This document shows, piece by piece, positions 33,561 through 46,849 of a stretch of 64,000 nucleotides of DNA (position 1 is the first letter of the stretch; each line of letters starts with the position of its first letter). The position numbers were made by a program, and so were the translations under genes. The stretch is from NCBI GenBank assembly GCA_010645155.1, contig JAAGOF010000104.1:675499-739498 (forward strand), given 5' to 3'. The stretch is from Tigriopus japonicus (Eukaryota > Arthropoda > Copepoda > Harpacticoida > Harpacticidae). Under the pieces are notes generated by a model. The model did not search any database, was not told where the DNA came from, and was given only the letters and a program-made list of their open reading frames with translations.

Positions 33561-36500
33561 GTAAGCTCAAGATAACAACGACAAAAAAAAAGAACTGGGT
33601 CTAGCTAGTTTCCATTGTGTTTCACAGGCAGAGATCATCGCTAACCTTAAACACAACTGGCTCGATGGTGCATGATTGTTGGAAGTGTCGGTAGCCAAAT
33701 TGAATCCGACATATTTCACGTCTTGAGTGTGAGTAATTCGTGACTTCTTGACAGGGTCGTTGACAGCAATTTGCCGCTTGCTACGGCTACAAAAACGGTC
33801 TGCACCCCCAAATTGCTCAATATGTTCGAGAATCCGATTCTTTCGCGTAAACACGAGTGTGAATTCCATTGAATCTGTTTAGATGAACACTCTGTTTTAT
33901 TCATTAGGGAAGGGAGAAGTCGTTTTCGAAGCCAGCAATCTGTCGTCTTGCAAGTTTGCATGTATCTAAATATTCCACAAAGTAGGGAGGGGGAGAGGGA
34001 AAAATATGAAGCTTCTCAGATGCTTTATTTCATGTTCAACGTTGCTGCTGGCTAATGGTCTTTCGTGCTCGTTAGTCTCAACTATCACATGTTTTCCCAA
34101 TTGAAATGTGACATGCAATGTCTTGAGAATTGTGGCAAACAATCATCGGTCAATTGAAATTCATTCCAACTTCTTTCAACGGCGTTCAGCGTCAATATCC
34201 AATCCTCCCAAAAACGACGTATTTCCACGAATCTCACATCTCACCCATGCTCGCTCGATTGGTGAATATTGTTACGTCACAACTCTCTCATACGGAACTT
34301 TCAAAGCAACCTTCATGTAGGCGTCCTTCTTGCCTTGATTGGGCAGAGTGGGCAGCGCATGTGTGGAGAAGACACCTTTTCCTGGTTGTTCGAGAAGAAA
34401 AATAAAGAACTTGAAACACAAGCGCTTGAAGACTCACCCTACCTGTGTGTGACCATTTCCAGAGGCCTGACCAGCTCACTTGAAACCCAAAAGTTCTGGA
34501 TGTTGCCTGTGGAACCGGTTCTTAGATCATGGGCAAATTGGCCCCCAGACGTTTGATTATTGATCAACAAAGGATAAAACTGGGTCTCTTCCTGTTCAGG
34601 AGGTTGATCCTTGGAGATTTATTGCCCAATGACTGGGCTGGTTTATGGCATTCAAAGGGTTCTGTTTACTTTTCCCATTAAGATTGCAAGGTGGCGAATA
34701 AAGCAATTTGGGGGGCACACAATTACCACCAAGGCGAGCAACACCATCAGATTTAAAAAAGTAAAGCAAGGACATGCCAAGGGGTTCCTTGAAATACCTC
34801 ACCTCAATTACGTCCTCAAAAAAATATCTTGCGATGAAGTCTAAGCCCTTGAAATGCACGAAACTGGGCTTTTTTTTAGCTAGAAGTCGCCTCTAGTTAT
34901 TTTGTGGAGGTGACGGTCATTTGGAAGTTGTAAACCTTGAAACGGTAACGCTACGATATGTGCATTGTTTATTGAAATACCTTCCTTAAGAGATGGCCAA
35001 TCAAGGATCGAAAAACATGGCTCGCCCTGAAAAGACAAAAAAAGCCGGAATTGATTGTGGCTTGATTCCCGTCTTTCAATCTCATCAACATCTTTTTGAC
35101 TCTTGGATCCAGTCTTCTTTGAAATCAACCACTTCTTCATATCTGAGAATCCCTTTGAAATGAAAACCATGTCAAGACTTCAAGTTTTCTTTTGAATGGA
35201 TTTGAGTGCTCTTTCTTCCTTTCTTATTTTTGGTGTTTACAGGGGGTACTATTCTCTCTTTTCTTGAAAGAAATGCCATCCATGTATCTTAACTCTTGGT
35301 TCGTTGTTACTTGTTTTGAAACTTTGGATACACTTCCAAGTGCTTCTTCGATTGCATTCTTGAGAGCTCAACGTTAACACTTTGTTTCTAATCCTCGAGA
35401 AACTTTTTTTTTCCAAGGACGACTCCAACCTTGGAGTGCTCACTCGTTTCCCCAAATTCGTTCCGTTCCTCTGAGCATTCAATTCCAAATCAATTCCTTT
35501 GAAATTCGAACGAGCACGCAGAACCCTAATCAAGGCTTTCAATGTACAGTACATACATACGTTGTAGTAACATGTTCATAAATCTAGATTTCATTTACAT
35601 TTCCCATTTCTCTTCTTTTGAGGACTGGGCACCAAATTTATGCCAGAGGAACATATTTTTCAGCCTTGCTCCTTCGCAAAGGCCATGAGATAGACTGTAA
35701 ATATTCTGCTCGTGGCATGCCAATGAAAGCGAGTGAAGTGAACTCACCCCTGTTTCAGGTGGAGTATTGAGAATCATAAATCACTTTCCCCGTTCTTTCA
35801 TGCGAGCATGGAAATCTTGGATTCATTTTGATAGACCTTGCCTACTAAATATTCGTGAGGAATGCAATATTGGATCCAGTTCCTGTGGAGGAAGATAGCA
35901 TAATTCGCCGACATCTTGGACAGAAGTGAATTATTATGCGTGTTGCAGGAAGTGGAAATACTTATTTACAATGATCAAACACGACTCTGTTTCCAGTTAG
36001 TTAACCAATAAACCTCAAGTATCCTTGAAACATGAAATGATCAGAATGATCAATGTTCAATTACCGATGTTTAAAAAAGCGAGAAGAGAAGTGCTTCAGG
36101 GAATTCAAATTCAAGTTCCTTGTATGATCAAGTTTCTCAATCAAGCGAGAAAACCGGAGTCAACAAGTTGTCAAATTGACAACAAAAAAAACACTACCTC
36201 GTGCCGTATTAGAGAGCTCTAATGGATGTGATTGGTCTGACTTTGCAAGGTGTGATGTGCCAAAATCTAGAGCAATTCCAGACATGCTCTGGCGCCTTTC
36301 AAAGTGCACCTTTGGCTTATGTGTGTACGTAGATCAGTATTGTACACATCAGGTCTTTCTCAAGTCATTAGCACTTTGAAAATGAAGCCTAGACATGGGA
36401 ATTTGGCACCTGTTGAGGGTTGAAATCCAGCATATTACTGGCAAATCAATCACAAGGGCCTTTGTTTCAAGGAAAACGTAACTGAAATCGTTTTGTTTTT

Positions 36501-39500
36501 ATATGGCGTTTACTAGATCCTCGGTTGACCATGTTCCATAGTCCACAACCCACAATCGAATTTATTGACCAAAAAAAGCCAGTTCCCTCAGTTCGATTCC
36601 GTCATATGGATTGTTTGATCACGACTTGAAGTGCCCAATGGCCAAGGAAGTCAAATACTCCATCTTCATGACTTGACACATATTTTTTCCTTCCTTCGTT
36701 TTCTTCATTCTCCAAAGTAAGTAAGGAAATGCCCACAAAACCCTCGGAAACGTGGGCCGTAAAAGAGCTTGTGGTTTCCATTTCCAATTTCGATCAATAG
36801 AGTGCTGCTCCGATTAAGAATACCAATGGGATTTACGACTTGCGGAAGGGGCCCCTCACGTGTCAATTCAGTTCCATTCCTTTCATTTTTCCCCCTCTCC
36901 TCTCGCACGACAACCGTTTGATTTCCCCCGTCGGTTGGCCGTTCGTTGGTTCGATTCCTCTCCTGAACGTCTGGCTGGAAATGATGTCAATTTGAATCCA
37001 ATACAATCCAAACTGGATAAAGGAAAGTGAGGCAAACATAGTACTTGAATACAACTTCGATTGAAAGTGAGGGAGTGTCCTCGTCACTGTAAATGGTACC
37101 GGAAGTCGCTCCTCGCTACTTACTTCACCTCGATCCACGCCCAAGTGAACTGAACTAGAGGGATTTCTTGTACGTCAGCTGAGCTCTTTTCTCGAGATTA
37201 AGTGTCGTCTTATTTCCAACTCTGATCTCCTTGATCGGTTAAGTACACATGTAGAACACGTACACGACCATCTGATGCACTCACTCACATCCACAGCGCA
37301 ATGATGACGACCAATTGGTTCGAGCCTTGAATTTGCTTGTTTTTTAAGTGTAAACCTCAGTGTGGTCTCATCTAAGGGGTAAAATCATTGAGATCTTGAA
37401 CCCGACATCGTCGTTGGGAACCGAATTTTTGCTAGCATTTTTGGCTCTTGGTTGTAAATGTAATCTTGCAGATTGGCCAAGTTCAGGCAGCATTAGTTCC
37501 GGTGAATGGACTTTCATTTTTATTATGAGACGAGCTGCTTAGCACACGAAAACTCGGCCATGTCTTCAGGTCCTTCCAAAAAGAAGGCAATTTGTACGGA
37601 CACATACACACAGATTCACGTAGAGCTTATTGAAAGAAGACTAGTCCACTAGCGATTCCTTCCATACACTGAAATTTCGCTTTATGAATCAGGCTTGGAA
37701 AAAAGCGGTAGTGGGAAGGATGTATGAATCTGCGGGCAAAGATTGGAGAAATTTTGACAGGCCTTTTTTCTGTGGGAAACAACCATCATTTGTGTGTGCG
37801 TGTGTACACTTTGCATGCATGCTAGTGGACATATGTTCATGCATTCCAAAAAAAAAGAGGAAGAAAGGAAATATTTTCGATGAAAAACTGATTTAGGAGC
37901 CAAGCTGAAAAAAAAATCAACAACAGGGAGACCCAGAATAAATTGTACATTCGAATCCTCTTGGTTTAGGTGGTTTGAGAGAGTAAAGTTATGATTTTCA
38001 TAGAGCCTCTTGTATTTCAGTTCTTTTTTAATTCTATGATTTTTATTACGTTTGTCAGTTTTCGGTCACAATATTTTGGGGGCACACTGTATAGTTCCTG
38101 ATGAATTAAGAGTGTGTGAGTGAGGTATTTGTGTATGTTGATGATCGTCCAAAGACATTCATTCAATTGACAATGTAAACTGAGCATACAAAGACAATGA
38201 GCTAAATATAAAATGTTCTTTTTTATGTACTTTTTGAACGAGATGCATGTATTGTGGTCTTGATGGGATAATCATCCATCTAAATTCAATGAACTCGATT
38301 CCGATCGACGTCAAAGGAATGATATTTTTTTCTTACAAGAATGGATGGCCCCTCCAACTCAATTGTTCGTTTCTTGGGTAAACTTTGAAAGACAAGATAT
38401 GTCTTGTTCGACTTGTGAAAGTCTGGAAATGTGGATCGAGCATCAATCTTGATCAAATCGTGGTCTGATCATCATTTAGCTCGAAACAATCCCATCAGCA
38501 AGATGGATTGTACGAGATGATTTACTTGGACGGACAGAGAGGGGAAAATTGGATTTATTGAATGCGCGGAACAGATCCCAATTACGAAGTTTTTTCTTGC
38601 ATTTTTTTGCAAGCTAATCCCAGTCTGTCAATCCTTGACAGGCTGGCGACAAACGAGAAAAATTTCAAAACCACCATTGCCATGTTCCATTTCTCAGCAC
38701 TTCCATTCAAGTGTCAAACTTTGGTGAGATTGCTGCGGCTGGTTTCGAATCCAATACCAATATCACATAACTCTCATGTCACACACTTGAGGCCTCAAGT
38801 TTTCGATTTCAAGCGTTGAAAGTTTCTCAGCTTTGATAAGCCTCTGTTTCGTTATCGAATCCACCGCAAGTTGTTTACACTAGAATTAACGGCAAACCTT
38901 GGAAGACATTTCCCAAACACGTTAATTGTTGGGCACACTCGAATGAACAACCTTAAGTTTCCCTTTTTAGTTTAATAAAGACATTTCATATTCAGTGAGT
39001 ACAAAGATCAGTGAACAGAAAAACCACTGAAACTCCGAGGGGTGTTCAAAAAACAACAAGACACAGTCTTGAGACAAGTTGCGTAATGTCCATTGAGCTT
39101 AGATACAATACTTTGTGTTAGCTTTATCACGGTTATAATAGGAACAATACCAAAGGAAAACCATGTTCAATGAAAATACGTTCAACATACTTGAAAACAC
39201 CACCCATTTGAAAACCAGTTTGGTTTGGTTTTTGTTGATCCGGATTCAGAACACAGCCAGGTTTGAAGCAGGTTTTCATCACATGGGGATATTGCCGCTC
39301 CAAAAAAGAATCATTTATTATCTCACTCACAGAAATGACCTCAAGTTCGATCATTTCAGTTTTTGGAGTCTTGACTACTGAATCATGTACACAAGAGAAC
39401 TCAGCAAGCTAGGGATTCGAACCAACGAACCTTGCATCAAGCGAATGCTTTACCCCTGTGCCACAAATGCAAGCCTAAAAGCAAGTTAAATTCAGTTTTT

Positions 39501-41224
39501 CTTTTTTTGACCTGTCATGGTCATGGGTGCAAATTTGGTGTAAAATATGTTGATGTCCTCAAAAAACCATTCTCTGGTATACTTTTTTGCCATTGTTGAT
39601 ACAAAATACTTATGCATTTTTGACTTATTTGCCACTTTTGGGTTTTAAGACGCTTTGATACAACATCACTTCTAAAAGAGTATTTGACTGGTTTGAGTAT
39701 TTGTTTGGCTGTAACACCCCTCGTACAACAAAAAACACATAGAGATAGTCGAGCCTAAAGCAATGAGAGCTCCTTTCAAGTTGCCACCTTTAATGAAAGA
39801 AATGGAGTGAAATTGTGTTTACAGGCAAAAAAAGAGAGAGAGAAAGAATCCATTGGAGCGGCAAAGAGAGACTTGGTTAATGTGTCTTCTGCAATGGTCC
39901 ATTGTCAGGAGCGTTTCGCACTTTCCTACCTATTCTTTGGCCATAAATCACAAAAGTGCCACAAACGATAGAGAACTAAGAGTCTAAGTGCCAGTAATGT
40001 ACTATCCATTTTGTAGAATCAATATAGGAATCCAGGAGGTTCAAGCTAATTCGTGGGTCTCAATTTGACTTGTCAAACTTTTGTTCTCATATCATTCGAT
40101 ATAATGATAATGGTTTCTTCATGAACATGGAAATTTGCCAATGAAACATGGCCATTTATTGCTAAGATTCCTTTAGATTCAGTTATTTTCATCCATTCCA
40201 ATAATGAATATTTGCTCTAGGGGCACAAAAGGTGTAAAATGGAAATGTCAAAAGGGTTCGCTAACAGGATAACCCAGTATGCATAATTAAACAAAAAAAC
40301 GCAAAATTGACAAAAATGCTCACAGCTTAAAAGTAAAAGTGCAAATCTGGCCAATTCAAGATAGAACGAGTTCTGGGATTTTTGTTAAGTAAACATAAGG
40401 TAAGGAACAAATTCAGCCAATATTTGGGTTTCTTTAGGGGCAGCCAAAGTTTCGATGACCCATTCATCTTGCAACTTTCGTCATTAGCGAACTTTCCCAT
40501 GAATGAAGTAAACGGGTAAAGCATCGATTGTCTGGACTGCATTTTTCCAAGGTTTCTGAAGCAATCACATAAGAAAAATGCACTTTTTTTCCGCAATATT
40601 ACCATGAAATGTACTTGAGACGAAAATCATGTCGAAAATTACCTTCAAAGTCCACAATGTCCATTAAATGTTTATTCGTATCACGGCACATTATTGACAA
40701 ACTGAAGAAAGTTCCGTCTTTTAAAATTTGCCAACATCCTACAAGTTTCTTTGCCTGGCTTAGTCTCTAAAATGTAGTCATTCAATGCCATCCAAACAGT
40801 TTGTTTGCCGTCATTTCTTTGGCAAAAAAAAAAAAGAAGTCATTGAACTGGGACGAAGAATTCTGGACAAGACCTTGAATTCAAAGAATCTGCACCTTTT
40901 ATCAAAGGGATTGATTCACCCCAGACAAACTAGCATTCATTCCGTTAGTATTACTGCTACGTGATGCTGACGTAACAGACATGAAAAGTGATGCTCAATG
41001 CATTAAACGCCAATCCGGAGAGCTCTTCGATCCTATTATTATTACGTCCAGGGCGACATTGGAGGTTCAAATTTCCTTACAGACATTAGATACCCACGCA
41101 GGCTCTAATTGAATATTCATGACGGACCCAATGTCCATTATTATTACCAACCATTGCCCAAAGGTGCTTGACGATGCACCTTGGGTATTTAAGCAGTTCG
41201 GTCTCGTAACTGTTTCTAGTCCAC
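33561..41224. other. Non-coding stretch, probably intergenic or intronic
   Basis: No frame with a recognisable domain and no clear transposon except the tRNA-like sequence at 39399-39470. If the exon at 33115-33560 belongs to the GT92 gene, this is part of its intron. Confidence 0.4.
39399..39470 (-). repeat. tRNA-like sequence (decayed tRNA or SINE head)
   Basis: On the minus strand an A-box-like TGGCACAGGGG is followed about 38 nt later by the B box GGTTCGAATCC. The acceptor arms do not pair, so it is not a functional tRNA. No LINE-like tail was seen. Confidence 0.45.
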
Positions 41225-41690
41225 CATGTCAAGTCATGAACTACTGAATTTCTCTGGATTGGGAGGCTAACGAGAGGAATCATGATTTCCATAGGAACAT
41301 TTCAATTACGTTCTTCTGCGAATGAGACCTTGCCTATGATGACGCGAATACGTATTTCAATTTTCAGCTCAATCTAACGTTGGAGCCAAAAGTTATGCTC
41401 ACTCAAAGTTCAGTGCAAATCCTACCGAGAATGAATGAACTAGCCCTTTTGTGGTAATTGCTTTACCCCAAAAGGGCGAGTTCATTCATTCTATGCTCTC
41501 TTCAGTACATAAGTTTGAGAAGGCATAACTTTTCACTCCGGCATTCGATTGTCTATCTCAATGCAAGCCAGGTCTCGCTTGCAGAAGAACGCAATTGAAT
41601 TCATTTTACAGGAAATCAATATTCTCATCGTTAGCCTCCCAATCCTGAAATTCAGTGCTTCTTGGTCAAGTATATTAGAGTACAGTACGT
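41225..41690. repeat. Long imperfect foldback (inverted repeat)
   Basis: Two arms of about 220 bp meet at a 17-nt loop (41452-41468). The inner 23 bp pair with one mismatch (GAATGAATGAAC with GTTCATTCATTC). Outward matches include AAAAGTTATGC, ACGTTCTTCTGC, GGATTGGGAGGCTAACGA and ACTGAATTT, each answered in reverse complement on the right. Arms have diverged moderately. No coding content. Confidence 0.8.
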
Positions 41691-43288
41691 ACTAGTATCC
41701 AAGAATAAGTTCTTGACCACGAGAAATACGAACAGTATTGAAGGAAAAATTGATCCTGGCCATCATGGCAAAACCCTCACTTGGAGGAATTGAAAACGGT
41801 TTGAGAACGAATTGTTTGTTGTGAAATTGAACACTTCATCATAAACGAGGCCTCCTCGACGAAGAACACTTTTCTAGCCGTATTGTTTTCCATGACAAAG
41901 AGCGACACATCTTCTCATGTGGAAATCAATTGACAAACTCTGAAATTAGCAGTTCCCCTTTTTTGAGAGCCTTGTTCCAAAACAGTTTTTGGAGCTGAGA
42001 ATCGATTGTACCTAGATATTAGTGCAAGATTGTGCAATATCAACTTTGAAGAAATCGACCGGTTGCTTCACCATGACAGATGCCACCCCAAAAAGCTCTT
42101 CCTCACTTTGTTCAAAAAACAGTTAGTTGTACGGTTATTGTTGAGCGAGCTCCAAGTACATAATAATATTCTAAAGGACTTTGTGAGGATGACATCGAGG
42201 ATTTGTCGAGCTCCTGACTGACTCTTCTTCGAGATGGTAAGCCTTCGTATCTTGTCTTGTGCCATCTTTGATCATGGTTGGTTGGTCGATTCTGTTTAGA
42301 CTAATGGAACCAGTCGACCGCACCCGTATGAAACTTTCTGGCCCACCCCTAATTTTCATCAACTTTTTTTTTCATACAAGTCCGAGTGTTCCTACCACTA
42401 TTTGGTCATGCGTGAGGGCCTCCGGAAAGACAGACTTCTTTTACTTCATATTTCGAGTACTCTTATTTTCTGGTTGGTTCGCATTGCTCGAGGATCTCTC
42501 TCTCACGCATGAATTCCAATTGTCGCTTTTCCGCCTTTTCTTGTTGATCATAATGGATTGAACAGAACGAATTGACATGCATAAAGCAAAACAAGGCCAA
42601 CCCTTTCCATATCAAGCCAATGGTCGTCGTTGTGCCCGGAATTCAAATGGGCCTTCTTCATTCGACGGGAACAAAGGTCTCTCAGAGCGGAAATTATTGT
42701 CCGTCCTTTGACACAGATGATAATTGTCCTATTTCGAGTTCAAGTAATTATCCGTCAAACCATGGGAAGACCAATTAAGGTGACCTCTGTCACAAGATCC
42801 AGTTCTCTTTTTTAGTACCTGCAGTCTCGTATCGAAAAAGGTGAATTGTCGCATTGACAGAAAATAAATGGAATTTCCCATAGGGCCAAAGAAGCAATAA
42901 CGGATCGTTTTATTATCGGCCTCGAGACATTAATCAATGTGGCCGTGCAAAACACAATTTTTCTCGATCAAACGTATTTCATACTAACATTCGAAAGAAG
43001 GCAAGAAAAGGCCAATCCCATTACAAACATTAGCTAGACTAGAATTATGGCCAGGTCAATTCAAAAAAAAAAATACTCAAGAGAAATCCGAAAGAAATAG
43101 TAAATAACCCGCTGAGCAATGCATTGCTGGCTTCGAACTCATTAAACGTCGACTAGACTCTCTGCACGTGAAATTGCCACAATTGAGGAATTACGTTTAA
43201 TCGCATGTCTGTCAACGACGTAATTTTGGTCCAAGATAGCTTGTGGTTATCACTCTGAGGCGTGATCGTTTTCATTCCCGACCATTGT

Positions 43289-43323
43289 TACTGTACTACA
43301 TGTAGAATGTATGTAGTACAGTA
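43289..43323. repeat. Perfect 13-bp inverted repeat with 9-nt loop
   Basis: TACTGTACTACAT and ATGTAGTACAGTA can form a short perfect stem. It is strand-neutral, and a role as terminator or binding site is not testable here. Confidence 0.6.
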
Positions 43324-45095
43324 CAGAGAGCTGGCTGGCTCGCTCTATCTATTTTTATGCCTCAGCAGTCGCCAAAGAAAGATACGAGAAGCTCGGGAGT
43401 TTGATGGCTATTTAACGCTTAAAGCGTGGACTTTCGTCGATTCAATCAAATTCAATGGGGTTCATGGTATAATCCGTGTATTTCCCCCACTGTGTTTGGC
43501 CAACAATTTGTGCAAACAGATGGAGCAGTCTTGGTAGCTTGAATGCTCTGAATAGCTCGATCAACGACGATCGACAAACTTCTTTGTCTGAGAAACACCT
43601 GTGTTCATACAGTAAAATAGAGGAGCTTCAGCTTTAAATTGAGCTGTAGTGCAGTTCCGTCACAGCAAGTGCAAATGGCCTAACCTTCGAGTTTTAAACA
43701 GTTTCTTTACTTAGACCACGTGGAGCAAAAACCTTTCGTCAGTCGACGAAGCATGATCGAATTTATGTTGAAATTTCGCCGGTCCTTGTCTCTTAAACAA
43801 GGGAATAAGTGCCAAAGGCCCCTAAAACGACTTCAAAACGGCTTTCTCGTTACACAAAGTGCCGCCTTCTTGGTCTTTGTAGCCTTTCCAGCCCATCGAG
43901 AGCGTGGAATACAATCAGAAAAGAGCCCAACGGTAACAACAATGGCCACAGCAAGACTCGAAGGCCGTATTGATCAAACAACTTTTTTGGCGCTTCCCTG
44001 ATATGAAAAACAAATAGCCTTTCCAAATGCTTGATGAGGATAGGAAAGTTTCCATTGTGCTCGAGGATATAAGTGTGTTTATCGCTTGACTACGCCTAAA
44101 AAAAGCATCGCATCTGCAGTGTGAGTGAGGTTGGTTGGCCTTGCTTGAAGATCGCTTTTGGTAAGCAATGCTTTAGAAAAGAACGAGCTAGCTTGGAATC
44201 TTCACAAACAAGAGGCCTTGATTTTGGCAAGAAGTCGATTGTGATTGAAAATGGATAAAGTTCTCGCCCTTCCAATTAGTTGAAAGGTTCCTGCTAATTC
44301 GGCCTTGTGGTGAAAAGGAGTGGAAATTTGGTCCAGCCTTTGAAAAATCGACCGTACTTGGCAAAGTAGTTGGGAAATGTTGAACAGCAACTTTTAAATC
44401 GATGCCAAGTGAAGTTTGAGGCGCGTGTCTTGTTGGCCTTTTAACTCGCGCATCTTTGCTTAGTGTATGTTAAGACAACGACCTTTTCTCAAGGATATTA
44501 AGAGACATGGGCTAGACCTTCCTTAAAACGGAACAAAGAGTTTTTATGGGCTTTTTCCTCTTCTGGCCGTGTATCTTGTAACGATATTTTTGACATTTTT
44601 CATTGATCTTTATTGGCTTCTTCGAAAGGTTCGGAGGAAGCCTATTTATCAGAACATACGTCCTTTATTGGCCTTCCAATCCCTTTTCCAAAATTACGTT
44701 CGTTTGGCACAACTCCTAACTAATGGAAAAATCTACTAGTAGCTCTCTTCAGTAATCGCTTTGGGTTCTATTAAGAGCCCTTCTTTCAGTCTATCACTAA
44801 CACCAAGTGAGATGAAGACAGTACAATGAAAAAGCATTCAATAAAGAGTTGTTTACTATTGCATTGAAGTCTTGTTGGATCGAACTAAATCCCAACCAAT
44901 ATCACGTAGGTCTGATCTCGTTTCAAAAACAATTCCAAGGGTCGATGGACGACGAACTCATGAATAAGTCAGAGCGTCGTGGTTTTCAAAGGATTGCCAA
45001 GCTTCTGAAGAGAAATCCATCAATTTCTTGCATGATATTAAGGTTTTTCCCAAGATGACTCGGGGCCATCTTCAGCTCAATGTAAAGACAACGAA

Positions 45096-45113
45096 CTCTC
45101 TCTCTCTCTCTCT
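45096..45113. repeat. CT microsatellite
   Basis: Nine CT dinucleotides. Confidence 0.85.
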
Positions 45114-46620
45114 TAGTATCTCTTTGTGTTTCCCTTCATGAAGAATAGCTCGAGAAATTGTCGTATCCAAATGGAATATATGCCGTCTTTAAACACGCAT
45201 TGCAACCGAAATGAAATGAAGAACCCCGACCCAAGTTGAGATGCATTTCACGTGTAGAGAATGAGTTTCACTGGGAGTGAAACCGACTGACCTTTTTGTC
45301 GGGTTCAACTTCTTTTTGAGGCCGACTTGGCCGATTAGCAATCATTTCATTACAGTTTTCCGTGACTTGGGCTCGTGTAAACGGGTTTCTGGAGTGCAAA
45401 GCATTTTTGCTCCTTGTTCAGATTATGCAATGTCTTGTCCAACAATTGACAATGAACAAGTAGACGAAGGGTTTTTGCGATTATTGTGAGACTTTGTGTA
45501 TTGAGAAAGGCACGAGAGGTCAAGAACCTCATTGAATCCGAGCTCAAGCCGGATTCTTCAAGGTTGAAACGTTAATCAAGCGTTGCGATGAAACCGGTTT
45601 GACTTTAGGCAGTAATTGATGCACCTTTTCGAGAAAACCAATGAACCTTCACTTTGACCAGTTTTTTTGCACGGAAGAGATCATAGAGATGGCCTTGCTC
45701 ATGGTCAATTTGTGACAACTTTGTCGCTCATCATCGATAAGATAACTTCCTGGATTTGAGACCCGATTTCGGTCCAATCTGAAACATGGTACAAAGAGTT
45801 TGTACTAGTCATGCTCATCTTTTTTATGTCGTTCAATTGAAAGCACCGAAAGTCTGGAACCCTTTCAATCAAGAGGATTAATATCATTCTCGTGCACTTA
45901 GATTAATCCGAGATTGGGTGGAACAAGAAAACTGTCTAGAAAGCTTAGGTTCACGTTCATGACCATGGTTGGCTCTGAGGATTTCGTTGGCCTTGGGATT
46001 AATTGCTTGAATCCTGATTAATGATGGCTGATCTCTTTTGCCTCGGGTTCCAAACCTTCAAGAAGCAGGTGGTAAACCTTCGTACAGAACTTCTCTAGTT
46101 CAATTTTTCAAGAAACAGTTCATTTTTCGTCCTGACCTCACTCTCAAATTTGCTCGTGGGGTTCTAAACTCTAGATCGCTCCATTCAAACTGGAACTTTG
46201 CATGCATTAAAACGAGCGAAGCCTTGAAGTGAGTGGATGAAATTAGGTGAAAGTGGAGTCATAATTATTCTCTTTCTTGACTGTTCTACCCACGTGGTTT
46301 ATAAAACTGCTCCGTCGACCAATGGTTTCTTCTTATCCGTTTCGATGAGTGTTGAGCACGTGTTTGAGTGAGATGTTCGTCACTGAAAGAGTCGGTTGAA
46401 ACTGGTACACACCTACTTCGATAAGAATGTAACCAGACTAGGTAGTTACGATTTATGAATGGCTTGTGATATGGATTCTTGAGAGTTTGAAAGTCCTTCA
46501 AGATACTAGCAAGTGTTTCCGAGAAGAAAGAAGGACAAACATCCATGTTCTTTGAGTGTGTATGTGTGTCTAGAAACATTCCGCCCTTCAATCAGAATTT
46601 GTCTCTCTTCGCTTTTTCAG

Positions 46621-46849
46621 ACCACAATGTTGACGGTGATTCGTCAAGGAACTCCATTTGTTGGGCGGTGGCCTCCTCGGTCCTTCTCGGATCAATCGCC
46701 AATGACGCAATAACTACAATCATCATCATTACCATCCTCGTCATCTGTCACCGAAGGACAGACTCAAGACAAAGAAGACGTCATATCGCCAACAAGTTTG
46801 TTGTTGTTATTGGGCAACCTCGTCTGCCTGCAAATAACCCACAGTCATC
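46621..46849 (+). other. 5' untranslated part of the GT92 coding exon
   Basis: A strong acceptor, a pyrimidine tract ending ctttttcAG, is at 46598-46620. An in-frame TAA at 46835-46837 bars any upstream extension of the glycosyltransferase frame. The region contains one upstream ORF. Confidence 0.55.
46627..46713 (+). promoter_or_regulatory. Upstream ORF in the GT92 leader (28 codons)
   Basis: Starts at the first ATG after the acceptor (context ACAATGT) and encodes MLTVIRQGTPFVGR and on to a TAA, 136 nt before the main start. Upstream ORFs of this kind often lower translation of the main frame; that effect is inferred. Confidence 0.4.

Larger units (their letters stand above)
41691..46620. 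other. Non-coding stretch upstream of the GT92 exon
   Basis: No supported gene. A perfect 13-bp inverted repeat (43289-43301 and 43311-43323, TACTGTACTACAT) and a CT microsatellite (45096-45113) are the only structures noted. Confidence 0.4.
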
